The notes below the pieces were generated by a model. The model was not told the DNA's origin and searched no databases. It saw only the letters and a program-made list of their open reading frames with translations. This document shows, piece by piece, positions 21,501 to 32,890 of a DNA stretch of 64,000 bases. Positions within the stretch are counted from its first letter, which is position 1; each line of letters begins with the position of its first letter. The position numbers were made by a program, and so were the translations under genes. This stretch comes from Sipunculus nudus (lineage: Eukaryota; Annelida; Sipuncula; Golfingiida; Sipunculidae), in contig CM049311.1 in the NCBI GenBank assembly GCA_026874595.1, positions 62,707,453-62,771,452 on the forward strand, given 5' to 3'.

Positions 21501-22872
21501 GTTGGCATTTTTTCCGGGAAGATAGGTATTTCTTCCCTTCTCAGGGAAGTTAGGGAAATTTCCGAGAAGAAAAGGAAGTTTCTGGGAAGAAAAGGAAATT
21601 AGGGAAGAAAACTGTTGACATTTTCCATAACTGTTATTAAAGTAATTTAAACATATACTCACAATTAACAGAGAATCACAAAATAAGGTATTACCATTAT
21701 TTATTATTTAATCATTTTTATCCATTGTCTATACATTGAATTAAATTGAAATTTTATCAAAAATAAATTAAATTAAAAAAAAAACTTGCAGTACGAGGAC
21801 GGTTACACTGACACTACCAGGATGCCTTAGCCTGAGACAGATCAGTTCATTCAGTGTTTTGGGTTCATGCCCAAAACATCTACTCCCAAAATGTCTACTG
21901 GAAGTTTATTTTGTTTTAATTGAAGTTGTTACTGAGAATCTCTACTCACTGATTTGGGTAATGTCCCTAAATGTCTGCTGGATATGATCTACCAGTAAGA
22001 GGGTTATCAATTGTCTCCCACATTCCTAAAATTCCTAGGTATATATGATAAACATATAATTATTAATTAACTAGTAAGTACCATTAATTATTTAATGAAG
22101 CTACTCACAACCTTTGGGTTTGATGATCATTCATAGCTGGATTCTCATATGTTCACAATGCTAAATAATAGAACAAATTTTTGTTGAAGAAATGTAAATA
22201 GCCTTTGGTCCTTAAATTTGATCTTAAAGAATAGAAATATGAAGTTATAAATTAGTAATAGAAGCCTTAAGACACTTTGGGATCCTACTCTGAGACTCAT
22301 TTTCTATAGTAGATGTTTTGGGAGAATGAAGTGTAGATATTTTGGGAGCAGACATTTGGGGAGGCTTCAGTGTTTTTTTTATCAACGGTTTAGATCTGCT
22401 CATTTCTGGAAAAATAAATAAGCAATCTGCTCAACAGTCAATAAATTCTCAAAAGTGTATGCTTCTGCTTAACCAAATTTAATTGATCAATTTATATCAA
22501 ATTATAATTACTCAGCTTAAGGTTGACCCTAGAGTGTATATACTTTAGATTACCTTTAATACTCAACTAAAGACTATACCAACTGTTCAAACCACATTCT
22601 ACCCCTTGGACTGTGTTTATCTTAATTGTTCAAATGATGACTATCCCACTGGCCACTGTACCCCATAATCACACCCCAGTCACTTTATTAGACAGCTAGA
22701 GGGTTTGTTTGCACATCCTCTACATATAATTAAATTAGTGAAAACAATCCCCCTGATTTGTACTGACATAAAAGGCCAAAATATCAATTGAAAAATAAAA
22801 ATGAAATATATGTTTTGCCTGTATTTCTTCCCTTCCTTTTCCTCTGGGAAATTTGTGCAGACCCTGAATATA
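21500..22872. mobile_element. 1.37-kb insertion splitting the integrase remnant
   Basis: The flanking retroelement coding matches are continuous if this block is removed, so it is a later insertion. Both ends carry GTATTTCTTCCCTTC (near 21527 and 22822) followed by GGGAA-type sequence; the left end is a GGGAAG-rich patch. Internally, CCCAAAACATCTACT near 21873 recurs in inverted form near 22311, and TCCCAAAATGTCTACT-like words recur near it. It looks like a non-autonomous element, but exact ends and class cannot be fixed. No coding content. Confidence 0.45.
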
Positions 22873-23312
22873 AGGCGCATCCATGAATGTAGCTCATGAA
22901 ATTCCAATGGCAGGACATAATAGGTATAGAAAAGACTAAGGCTCGTACCATGAGAAACTTATACTGGCCAGAAATTTTCCGTGATGTAGCGACTATTGTC
23001 CGCACTAGTCACTAGTGTCCAAGTCAGCCAAAGGAGGTCAGAAGAGGATCTCTTTTTCGTTCCAATCCCTGTAATGGAAGAAGCTTTAAATAAAGTTGCG
23101 ATTGATATGGTTGACCTTCTCCTAAAGACTTAGTAGGGTAACAGGTACGTTTTGGTCCTACCGTCATCGAGGATTATGCTACACGATACCCTGAGGCTGT
23201 TGCTGTACCCTCAATGGAATCTGAGGTCATAGCTTATGAGCTAGTGATAATCTTTAGTAGGGTGGGGCTGCCTGATGAAATCTTAAGCAATCAAGGGACA
23301 ATTTCAAAATAT
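22873..23312 (+). pseudogene. decayed Ty3/gypsy integrase remnant, 3' half (Gmr1-like)
   Basis: The segment resumes the integrase begun at 21390-21500: HEIPMAGH, then after a frameshift GIEKTKART and LYWPEIFRDVA (zinc-binding domain), then PIPVMEEAL and VAIDMVD (catalytic-core start). After further stops and shifts come ATRYPEAVAVPSMESEVIAY and GLPDEILSNQG, which covers the second catalytic aspartate region where the usual SDQG has become SNQG. Stops, at least two frameshifts and the altered catalytic residue make it non-functional. It ends about 330 bases before the ASB exon. Confidence 0.75.
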
Positions 23313-23638
23313 GCAGTAAAAAATATGAAAGAACTACAGCTACTGTTACAATAACAATTTCTCACTTGTGATGGATCGTGAACTTTGCCTGTCTGAAACA
23401 CATGTCCATAGATACTCAGCCATTTATATTGACAACAGTTCATAAATTGGTTGATAGCATCAGAAATATAATTGAAAACAGACTTTAATTTATCTGCCTG
23501 ATAGATAAAATGAGGTTGAGTATTCAAGGGCCTATCTTGAACAGACATCTTGATTTGACAGGGGTTAAACCAAATTTTAACAGCAATGTGGTATTCTTTT
23601 CCTCTATAAAAACCTAATGGTCTTCTTATCTTCTTCAG
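23313..23638 (+). promoter_or_regulatory. intron end with 3' splice acceptor before ASB exon
   Basis: No coding content. TCTTCTTATCTTCTTCAG, ending at 23638, is a strong pyrimidine-tract acceptor, which implies that at least one upstream non-coding exon exists. The two overlapping minus-strand frames (154 and 117 codons) are shadows of the ASB coding exon. Confidence 0.6.
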
Positions 23639-23666
23639 GTACCTGGAGAAAGACAGGTCTTCCACA

Positions 23667-25112
23667 ATGAATCCAGTATTGGCGTGCATATTTCGACGAG
23701 ATGAGGCAGCATTGCGTAACCTTCTGGGCAGCAGGAACTTTGCCAGGACATGCACTCAGGAAGACCTTGACTCTGCCCTGCAGGTCGTCTTGGGTGACAC
23801 AGACTGCGAAGACGCCAAATGGAGAAGTACTCGACTCAGGTTTGCAGAAACTCTGCTTCTTGCTGGGGCAAGCCCTGATGTTAAACTCTGTGGTCATCCG
23901 GCCATTGTAGAGCTTGTCAGTAAGCATGATACAGAAATGGTACTGATGCTGCTGCATCAGTTCCTGTGTGATGTAGATGCCATTTCTGTCCTGGATAAGA
24001 TGACTGCCCTACATATAGCTGCTGGAAGTGCTGATGAGGAGATGGTTAATGTTCTGCTGTCAGGGGGCGCCTCTGCCAATGTGCGCAATGAATCAGGCAA
24101 CACACCATTGCATGATTTACTGGAGCGTTCATGCTGCATGAATAGGTATGAAGGTTCACACCACCGACGTCAGATTGATAGCTATGAAGCTGTGCTACAA
24201 TCCTTACTGCCACTTACTGATCTTAAGCTGAAGAACAAATATGGCAACACATGCTTACATGTAGCAATAGACTGTCAGTCCCCTAAAACTTTCATTGCTT
24301 CACTGCTTGAAGCAGGGGCTGACCAAGATGCACAAGGACCTCTGGGGCCACCGATCATCACAGCCTGCAGGGGAGGTAACGCCGAAGCTGTCAGAGAGCT
24401 TCTTAAACATCAGTGTGATTTAAGCTTAACTTGCAGGAGCAAAAGGACTGCACTGCACTTTGCTGCCCTCTGTTCATCAAATGCTGAACTAATTGTGGAC
24501 TTACTGCTGACCAGCCACCATGATGTTGATTGCTGTGATGTTCAGGGCTGCTCCCCACTGTGGTACGCTATCAAAGCAGGCAGCGTTGGTGTCACTAAAT
24601 TACTCGTGCAGAACAACTGTAATGTGACTGTCCTCGGAGGGATTAAATATGATGCTACACAAAATATTTTCACTTTCACTGGTAACAAAAATATTGAACT
24701 TACTGGTGTTTTTGAAATTTCACCCTTACGATGGGGTCATTTGGATATCATCGAACTTGCTCTGCTGGTACTTGCGGGAATTGCAATCAGTCACACTCAC
24801 AGGAATAACATCCTCAGAAAACTGAATGGATCAAATGTGGCATTGTTTGGTTGGAATATACCTCAAACTTCATCTCGTACATTGAAACATCGATACACGG
24901 CCAAGTCAATTCATCTGGCTATTGATCTTATCAGAACATATGTTAAGTTACCGGCCAGTCTGAAACACTGCTGCAGACTAGCTATTCGTAAAGCATTATC
25001 AAAGTCTCGCCAAACACCTTACATCAACTTTAATGAGCAACTAAAGCAGTGTGGACTTCCCAGTGCTGTTATATCTTTTGTGATGCTTTCGGAAGCAGAT
25101 GACCTTATATGA
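23667..25112 (+). CDS. ankyrin repeat and SOCS box (ASB-family) protein
   Basis: 481 residues in a single coding exon. ASB proteins are substrate receptors of Cullin5-Elongin B/C E3 ubiquitin ligases: the ankyrin stack binds the target and the SOCS box recruits the ligase. Ankyrin repeats are recognisable by TALH/TPLH motifs: KMTALHIAAG (111-120), GNTPLHDLLE (144-153), GNTCLHVAID (193-202), a diverged one at 225-255, RTALHFAALC (260-269) and GCSPLWYAIK (294-303), with more degenerate ones before residue 110. The C-terminus (about 426-475) is a SOCS box with a BC-box match L432-x3-C436-x3-I440 and a Cullin-box-like GLPSAV (463-468). The ATG has A at -3 and lies 28 bases after the acceptor at 23638. 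The target is unknown, and the exact ASB subtype cannot be set without alignment. Confidence 0.9.
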   Translation: MNPVLACIFRRDEAALRNLLGSRNFARTCTQEDLDSALQVVLGDTDCEDAKWRSTRLRFAETLLLAGASPDVKLCGHPAIVELVSKHDTEMVLMLLHQFLCDVDAISVLDKMTALHIAAGSADEEMVNVLLSGGASANVRNESGNTPLHDLLERSCCMNRYEGSHHRRQIDSYEAVLQSLLPLTDLKLKNKYGNTCLHVAIDCQSPKTFIASLLEAGADQDAQGPLGPPIITACRGGNAEAVRELLKHQCDLSLTCRSKRTALHFAALCSSNAELIVDLLLTSHHDVDCCDVQGCSPLWYAIKAGSVGVTKLLVQNNCNVTVLGGIKYDATQNIFTFTGNKNIELTGVFEISPLRWGHLDIIELALLVLAGIAISHTHRNNILRKLNGSNVALFGWNIPQTSSRTLKHRYTAKSIHLAIDLIRTYVKLPASLKHCCRLAIRKALSKSRQTPYINFNEQLKQCGLPSAVISFVMLSEADDLI

Positions 25113-25830
25113 GTGGACCAAACTTTGATTTTATTATTTTTCTAAGGTCTCACATGAACAAAATGATCCCATAAAAATTAAAATAAGAAAATGGAACTCA
25201 AAGCAACAGAGACTCTCATGTTACCTCCTTTGTGATAGTCTTAACTTTAGTTGACCAAAATTTACTCTCAAAAGATCTAATATTCTTATATGGTGTCTTA
25301 TTTTAATTATAAAATCCCATAATTGAAATGGACATGTGGTATTCAGACAGATATATCACAATGATCATCTCCTTTGAATGTCAACAGAAATCAGGGGGGG
25401 AATGACATAAGACAATTTTCACATCTTGATCATATTTAATAACATGAATTTCCAGATTTTTTCCAGAAAAGTGTATCTTTGGGATGAGCACCTTAGTTTT
25501 ACATCAACAAATGTTCTCAGTTATTGGTTTCATTTGTATGAAAACACATTTTGTATAAAATGCATTTGCAGGGAGTTTGCATGTATAAACCCAGTTCTTA
25601 ACATATTAGCTGTTTAACATCATAAATTTTCAAACGATCAAAATTTTGTGTGTCTGGATAGGCATTCTTGTAGACAAACAAGGGTTCATGATGAATTTTA
25701 TGTTACCAATCTATCCTAGCTAATTTATTGTAAATAGATATAATTTTACTTAAGTGTGTCACTCATGAAAAATGCCATGTAACATAAAATGCAGTACAGG
25801 AACTTTGTATTAAAGTCTTCCTCGGAGCAC
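25113..25830 (+). other. probable 3' UTR of the ASB gene
   Basis: AT-rich sequence follows the TGA stop. A candidate ATTAAA polyadenylation signal lies at 25809-25814 with GTGT-containing sequence shortly downstream. No canonical AATAAA was found nearer in a convincing context, so the transcript end is a guess. Confidence 0.3.
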
Positions 25831-27118
25831 CGGTGTACAACCCCATTGATAGTCATCTTGTTTCACATAGGGAACTTTGACTGGGCTCTGGATGACATTA
25901 AGGTTTGTGTTCCATTGGTTGTTAGGATTTAGGAATTAACACCTAGACTGTTTTAAAAAAATGCATGTACATCTATATCATTGTATTTATCACTGATAGT
26001 TACTGGTATGTGATTTAGACTTGTGCTCTAGATCAGTATTAAAAATTATTTGAGTCAGGGTATATACCTCAGATATAGAAGACTCTAATAGAGTAAAAGT
26101 ATAATAATTAATTACATATCCCAGATGTAGGGAATTAAAATGATGTATATTTAATTCATGATATATGTTTGTGTACGACTTACTTCCAGAGGGGCAGATT
26201 TAATGTAAATTTGTTATTGGTGATTTCATGAGTTATTGATTTGTGTTTTGTACAGTCTCTCCTTCATATTGTAAGGGATGAATGGAAAACATAACATTGA
26301 ATGCAGCAGCCTCTGTGTTAAGATCAGAATATGATGTAACATATTTAGGAAAAGGTAACAGATTTAGGGATCATGAATGCTAGATAAATGTCTTGTACAA
26401 TATTTAAAGCTCCACAAGGAAGCTTTATTCTTTTCCCTTTGTATTGTTTGTTGTTTTTTTTTTTGGTTTGTTTGCAATGTTCCCTAAAACATTAGGAGCA
26501 GATTTAGTTGAAATCCATTACATTTTGGAGGTAATCCAGATCACCATAATATATTTATAATTCAAAGATCTATTTACCACTGATTTTTTTTCACAGAGAG
26601 ACCACTCCATTCATAGCCATTAGGGCAAGCATTTGTTAAGAAACTATCCAGGTGAGCCTGACAGCCTGTTCTAAAGTGTGACAGCTCGATTTTCGGGAGC
26701 TTGGTTGGGGTATCAGGTATGACTACACACATATCTTATGCTAAGATATTTTCTGTATTCAGTACCAGCTTGTAAGGGAGTAATATTAAGAGTGAGTGTT
26801 GTAAGTTGACAGATTTTAGTACCACGACCCCACTGCCGTACATAATCTATTTTACTCAAGTATGTTGTATGTACAGATCGTTTGTCAGTTGGATATCGCA
26901 TAACTTCATCATGTTTCATTTAGGATTAATGGAAAATAGATCGCTTTTTTCTTAAGTGATAAGCACTTAATAGGTGTTAAGCACTTCCAGCAGATGACAC
27001 TAAAAACCATTGTTAAGGCCAGATTGAGTATAAATTACAAAAGATTGGCACACTAAGTTTCTACCATGCTTGTAAAAAGTGTCTACTTTTGTTTTATGGG
27101 TTTTACACTAAATTTGAA
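25831..27118. other. unassigned non-coding DNA
   Basis: No reading frame with protein character and no recognisable repeat boundary. Confidence 0.5.
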
Positions 27119-27305
27119 TACAGTGAAAACTTGTTGTGTCGAAGTCCAAGGGACCATCAGAATACTTTAACACATCCAAGGTTCAACACAAGGGGGTTTA
27201 TTTGGTTATAATTTACTTAGAGTTGTCCGTAATATCAAGTCTGTAACTTTGACATAAGTGGGGCATTCGAGTTAAGCAAGTCCGACACAACGAGGTTTCA
27301 CTGTA
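27119..27305. mobile_element. pogo/Tigger-like MITE (183 bp, TA target sites)
   Basis: Terminal inverted repeats begin CAGTGAAA and continue for about 22 bases with two mismatches (CAGTGAAAACTTGTTGTGTC on the left; CAGTGAAACCTCGTTGTGTC inverted on the right). The element spans 27121-27303 and is flanked by TA on both sides. CAGTG-type ends with a TA duplication are typical of pogo/Tigger members of the Tc1/mariner superfamily. No transposase is present, so it is non-autonomous. Confidence 0.8.
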
Positions 27306-27313
27306 TTTATTGC

Positions 27314-28724
27314 ATCCGCCAAAATGAAGTTTTGCGGATACTTTGTTTCTGACCGGGATCTGCTGCCGCTGTGTTCGGTTCCGGAGAACTCCTCTGAGAC
27401 TACTGGATTGATTTTTCTGAAACTAACAGCAATTATCGGGTCACATGTGAACTGGTGCCTTACCAATTGCCGTTGACCTCTGACCTTTCCTCTCTGCCCA
27501 GCGTCCATTCATGCGCCTGTTTTCACACATAAACCCACACATCTCGGAAACCGTTTGACCGATCAGGAAAAATTTTTTGTACAAATGTAGCCCTTGGATA
27601 GCTTTATAACATACACAAAAAATGGTGGCTCCACCTGCAACCATATTTGCACAGTGTCCATCTGTTCATCTGCCTTTGGTTAAAATCACTCATATAACTG
27701 CAGTGGTTTGACTAATTCACCTGAAATTCGGTTTGCCTATACATCCTGGATAGCTTTCTTGATTTTATGACAAATGGCGCCACCTACCATCATGTTTACA
27801 CTGCAGTCATCCAAGCTCATATCTCGGGAACAGTTTGATCGATTTGTCCAAAATTATGCATGTGTATAGATCTCACATAGCTCTTTATCATACCCAAAAC
27901 TGGTGATGCCACCTGCAGCCATTTTTGCACAGCATCCGTCTGTTAGTCTGCCGTGGGATAAAATCACTGATATCTAGGCAGTGGTTTGACATATCTGCCA
28001 AAAATTTTGCAGGTTTATACATCCTGGACAGATATCTTGATTTAATGACAGGTGGTGCCACTTACATTCTAGTTTACCCTGCAGACATCCTAGCTCATAT
28101 CTCAGGAACCATTTGACTGATTGGGCCAAAATTTTGCATGTGTATAGATCTCCCATAGCCCTTTATCATACGCAAAACTGGTGGCGCCATCTGCAACCGT
28201 TGTTGCACAGCACCCGTCTGTTTGTCTGCCATGGGATAAAATCACTGATATCTCGGCAGTGGTTTGACATATCTGCCTAAAATTTTGCAGGTTTATACAT
28301 CCTGGACAGCTCTCTTGATTTTATGACAAAAGGCACCACCTACATTCTAGTTTACGCTGCAGACATCCTAGCTCATATCTCGGGAACTGTTTGACTGATT
28401 GGGCCAAAGTTTTGCATGTGTATAGATCTCACATAGCTCTTTTTTTTGCACAGCGTCTGTCTGTTTGTCTGCCACGGGCTAAAATCATGCACTCATATAC
28501 ATGTAGTGGTTTGACTTATCTGCCTTAAATTTTGCATATGTATACAACTTGGACAGCTTTTTGGATTTTGTGGTAGTTGGCGCAACCTACATACACATTT
28601 CGGCTGCAGAAATCCATGCTAATATGCAATACTTCACTCTGTTTCCCCTTGCCACTCAATCCATGCCTCACTTCACCCGTTCAACGCTGATTTTGGCGGA
28701 TACACGTAGTCCCTTGTCAACTAC
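27314..28724 (+). mobile_element. hairpin-ended tandem-core repeat, family A copy 1
   Basis: The left end is a hairpin, ATCCGC-C-AAAA...TTTTGCGGAT (27314-27339). The core is a tandem array of about 280-bp units (GCACAG..TCCRTCTG-type words at about 27640, 27928, 28206 and 28449). Each unit is made of two halves of about 150 and 130 bp centred on GGTGGCGCCACC-like palindromes. The right end carries TTTTGGCGGAT, the inverted arm, then a GTAGT...ACTAC hairpin (28706-28724) with CTTG in the loop. There is no transposase or Rep frame, so it is non-autonomous. Open frames here are artefacts of the repeat. Confidence 0.7.
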
Positions 28725-29180
28725 CTGTATTCTAGTTTATGTGGGTCTTGTTGACCATGATGTCTAAATCACTGATAGGGTCACCCATGAAACATTCACT
28801 AGTCCCATATGTTTTTATATTGCTTTATAATAATTGTGCTTTAAGGTCACTTCTCATTTATGCAGAGTGTATATCTCTGTCCTCAAGTCTTATATAGGCT
28901 CAGAGGGGATGTGTTATGTATTTTATTCTGTTATGATATCCAAAGGTGTAAACAAATCTTTCAGCAAACGTCACAACTTTTATTTCTTTTTGATATTCAG
29001 TTGAATTAGGATTAAGGTTACTATGTCCTGTATGTTGAGAATGATATATTTCTATTAAGCCTTTTGGATTTCAGGGTTTCTATGCACAGTCCTAGGAATA
29101 ATAATGAAGTCATAACCTGTGGTTAAGACAATGTAGGTGTAATCTCTGATGTTTTGTTGAGATTTCACCATTATGTCCTA
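28725..29180. other. unassigned non-coding DNA
   Basis: No gene, RNA or repeat feature recognised. Confidence 0.5.
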
Positions 29181-29187
29181 AATGCTG

Positions 29188-29260
29188 GCAGCATTTAAAC
29201 TGCGGACCTTCAGATCTGAAGCTCAATGACTTAACCACTAGACTACGTCCTACCCACCAT
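29188..29260 (-). repeat. tRNA-derived SINE head or tRNA pseudogene
   Basis: The minus strand reads as a tRNA-like unit with an A box, TAGTCTAGTGGTTAAG (about 29247-29232), and a degenerate B box, GGTCCGCAGTTTAAATGC. The body is too diverged for a functional tRNA. Confidence 0.5.
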
Positions 29261-31835
29261 TGTCACAGCTTTGAAGTAAAATGATATTTTTTTAAGGTAC
29301 TGGTACACTGTATTGAGGAACTGTGGAATGTTCCATTCCCCTTGTGTCAAAGTCTTGTTTGCTATGAACACTTTTATTAGTAACATTTCAAGGGATTAAA
29401 TGATAATATAGGGTAGAAGATTAAAGGACCTAATTTTCAACAAGGTAAATATGTACCTTACACCTAAGAAACAGAATTATTTAAAAATATGAGTCATGTG
29501 TCTACTTTTTACAACATATCAGACCCCCTTGGCGGTTAAGGTCATTAGTCACATGCAAAAAAAAACCTCAATTGACAGCGGCTGATTGGGGGAGGTCATG
29601 TAAACATTCTAAAATATAACCAGCCAAAACAAAGATGGGTACTCATGCAAGAACACATCTCATCTTTCATATCACTGTAAATATTTGAAGAGTTGGGAAA
29701 CATAAACCGAAGATTTATTGTTAAATTTTTAATTTCGATATTAGGCTGTCACTTCCATATGCAGTTTTCTAGGAAATTCTTGCAAAACAAATAAATTTTA
29801 CAAAAATTATCTTCAGAAAACCTATGGACACAGGTTGGTCATAGAGTAGCACAGCATATGGCACATACCTCCATCATGGAAAAATAATCCTGGTTAAATA
29901 AAAGAATTTCATTTGGTCTCCCCTTGTCTATTTTTACATTAACATTTTATGGAAATCAGTTTTCAGTTTTTGCTTAAAGGGGCCTATTTCATTATCTGAC
30001 ATCTATTAACTAAAGATGATTACTTGAATACAAAAAATGGATAGAAAACACCAATCTCACTACACACAGGCTGTTTGTTTTGATTTATTCATGTCTTCAT
30101 AACATGTGGAGGGGCACCAAAATAATCAAAACATTCAAATAGGACATCTGGTCTCATTTTACACGAATCAAAGTTTGCCAAGGGCGTTTGCAACTAATGA
30201 ACTTCCACACATATGCATCAAAACACTTAAGGTCACCTAATTTTTTTTGTTTGTAAACATTGGCACATGTACTGTGTTCACTGACAGCATGTTGATAAAC
30301 AAGCTTATACATCTATCACAGAAACGTTATAAGAACTTGTCTTAACAGAAATTACCTAAAGTTGATCAGTATGTATGCAAAGTAAGCCAGAAATTGCAAC
30401 AAAAAAATCTATGGAAGGTTAACCTTCGGAACAGAGAAGCAAACCAACTAATAAACTGACATGGATTAAACCTGGTAAAACCTGATTAACACAAGGTCAC
30501 AAATGTATCACAAAATGTCACAAAAAGTATCACAAAATGTTACAAAAATTTGAAAAAAATGCCATAAGAAATTTGTGTTCCCCTTTGTGATTTTTTTTTC
30601 ACAAAAAAAATAGTATGTTAATTAAACATAGGATATGTGTATCATAAACACATCAAGAACTTGCAGTTGGGTAGACTTAAATTTTATACAGGGTTGTGTA
30701 TGAGTTTACAATTTGACCTATGTAATAGGAAACAAGTTATTTGTACAATTAAAAAATGTGTTTCTAAATATGTTTGTACTCCATTTATGGTTTATTTGTT
30801 ATTTATTAATGCTTTTATGACCTTAATTATATTTGTGAATATGAGAAAGTAATTGTTTGCTTGTTTATTTCAAATTAACAGTCTGTGTAGAGTTATCTTA
30901 GATTAGCATTCATGCAGTTTTATTCAGTGTTTATTAATGTTTGAGATGAATAATCTGATGTTATATACCTCTCGAGCATGCTTTGGAGCTATGACCAAAT
31001 GATTTGTATGGAATTTTTTCAGCAAACTTGTTTACGTTTGTGGTTTAAGAAAATTGAACCTGCAGAGGCAAAAAAGTGCTTGATAAGGCTCATACCAACA
31101 ATCCTAATTCCAGGGCCAATACTCTTTTACATGAGGGCCAAGGAACCAGGATGTTCTACACCTCATCTGCTCTTAGATTTCTCTTAGCATATCTAACCCT
31201 GACTGGAATTGCCCATTGTCAACTACAGAAGTCATTTCAAATTTTGTTTCCTTAAAATCCATGACAGGTTTATTCTGGGTTTCAGCTTGATTCATGTCTG
31301 TACATTGGAGTGTAGATATTACCATTCATGTGTGCAACACATCAGTCTTTGAAGGTGTCGCATATAATTAGGAAATGGCAAGTACAAACATCTCCTCGAA
31401 ATGCTGTTAATGTAATATTGAATGCATGGTACTGAAAAGCACATGGTTCACTCTATGTAAAAATATATGTTTTGAAAAATTTTTTCCAAAACCTTTCAAA
31501 AGATTACAAATTTTAAATGCATGTAGACTAAAATTATTTGCAGATTTATTATAAGTTTTTAAGGGATAATTCTACATAATTCTTTTTATTAATAACGGCC
31601 ATATGTTAAGTCTGCTGTCAACCAGTCTGATTGCAAATGCACTGTTGTTCTAAAAGTCGTATGTGAACCTCTTGTTCCAGTAGACCCCACTGTTTATTAA
31701 TGTTTCCTCTATGGTGAATCCAGTGTTTTCCTTGATGATTTTATGTTTATTAAATCTACAGACTGATGTTGCATGTTTTTGTTTTTATTTACATTTATAT
31801 GTATATATATATGTAAGGTAAAGGTTGAGATTTAT
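29261..31835. other. unassigned non-coding DNA
   Basis: AT-rich. The 69-71-codon frames at 30637-30852 and 30978-31187 show no motif. A local reiteration of ATCACAAAATGT-like words lies at about 30507-30560. Confidence 0.45.
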
Positions 31836-31839
31836 AGTC

Positions 31840-32093
31840 TTGATTTCACCGACAATGACATTCTCATCTGACTTACACTTGGCCTTCCTGGTCTTTCGGG
31901 CCTGTTTACTCTTAAAGCCTTTCTCTGCTCCTTGAGGAACATACAACCCTTGCAGCCATTTCAGGCGCTAAAAGGTTATCTGTCTACATAAAGAGTCTTA
32001 GCACAGGAGGCGGTCAGATCATGACGCGAACCCACAACCTTGAGGTCACCAAGTCCACCGCCCTTAACCATTACCCCACCACGCTCCAAGCTT
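31840..32093 (-). repeat. tRNA-derived SINE (second family)
   Basis: The minus strand begins with a tRNA-like head: A box TGGGGTAATGGTTAAGG near 32080 and B box GGTTGTGGGTTCGCGTC near 32030. A GC-richer body running to about 31840 follows. The sequence differs from the SINE at 20228-20485, so it is a separate family. Confidence 0.6.
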
Positions 32094-32156
32094 TTATATG
32101 TATATTTATTAGGGCTTAATTGAAGTTGAACATTTGCATTCATTTAACTGTCATTT

Positions 32157-32330
<174 letters not shown>

Positions 32331-32890
32331 AGTTTTGTGACCACATTGGGATAAAATACATGAATCCCATTTAAAACTTTATATGGTGAAGTTCTTAAAC
32401 TGTTAAACATCCTGATGAGTCCCACATTTTGGTTTGGAAACCGAAAGCTTGTGCCCTATATAATAATGATGATTTCTGTCTGTCATGCCGTCTGTCCGTT
32501 ACGCTCTATAGCGCGCATTATTTCAAGAACCATTCAAACAATTGCTATGAAAACCTAATTGAAGACTGAAACCTATAAGCGCTATTGACCCACCAGAAAT
32601 ACACATGGTTGTCATTTTGAGAGCAACCTGACATCGCTTGATCTTATTCTAATTGGAGACGTTTTGTGTCCCAGTCCTTTCTAGTTAAACATTAAAAGTC
32701 AGATTCATGATGAAGTCATTTATTACTTAATTTCTGACAGTTGCAAATTTCTTTTATATACCAAATAATAGTATTTTATGGGACCAAATGCCAAATTGGA
32801 CTTTACAAACAATATATGTATAGTCTACTCTATCAGTATTAAGTAAATCAAGTTTTCTTGTAAAGTATTTAGTAATGATGATAAAGTCCT
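32331..32890. other. fragment of dispersed repeat, otherwise unassigned
   Basis: TTTCTGTCTGTCATGCCGTC followed by CTGTCCGTTACGCTC and 'TTTCAAGAACCATTCAAAC'-type wording near 32470-32540 resembles the start of the dispersed repeats in this window. No gene. Confidence 0.4.

Noticed and set aside
23291-23957. Two long minus-strand frames opposite the ASB gene
   Set aside because: They are antisense shadows of the ASB exon and its upstream intron and lack recognisable domains.
27314-28767. Tandem repeats considered as a CRISPR-like array
   Set aside because: Units are about 280 bp, diverged and without short direct repeats plus unique spacers. The host is eukaryotic, and the structure is a transposable-element core.
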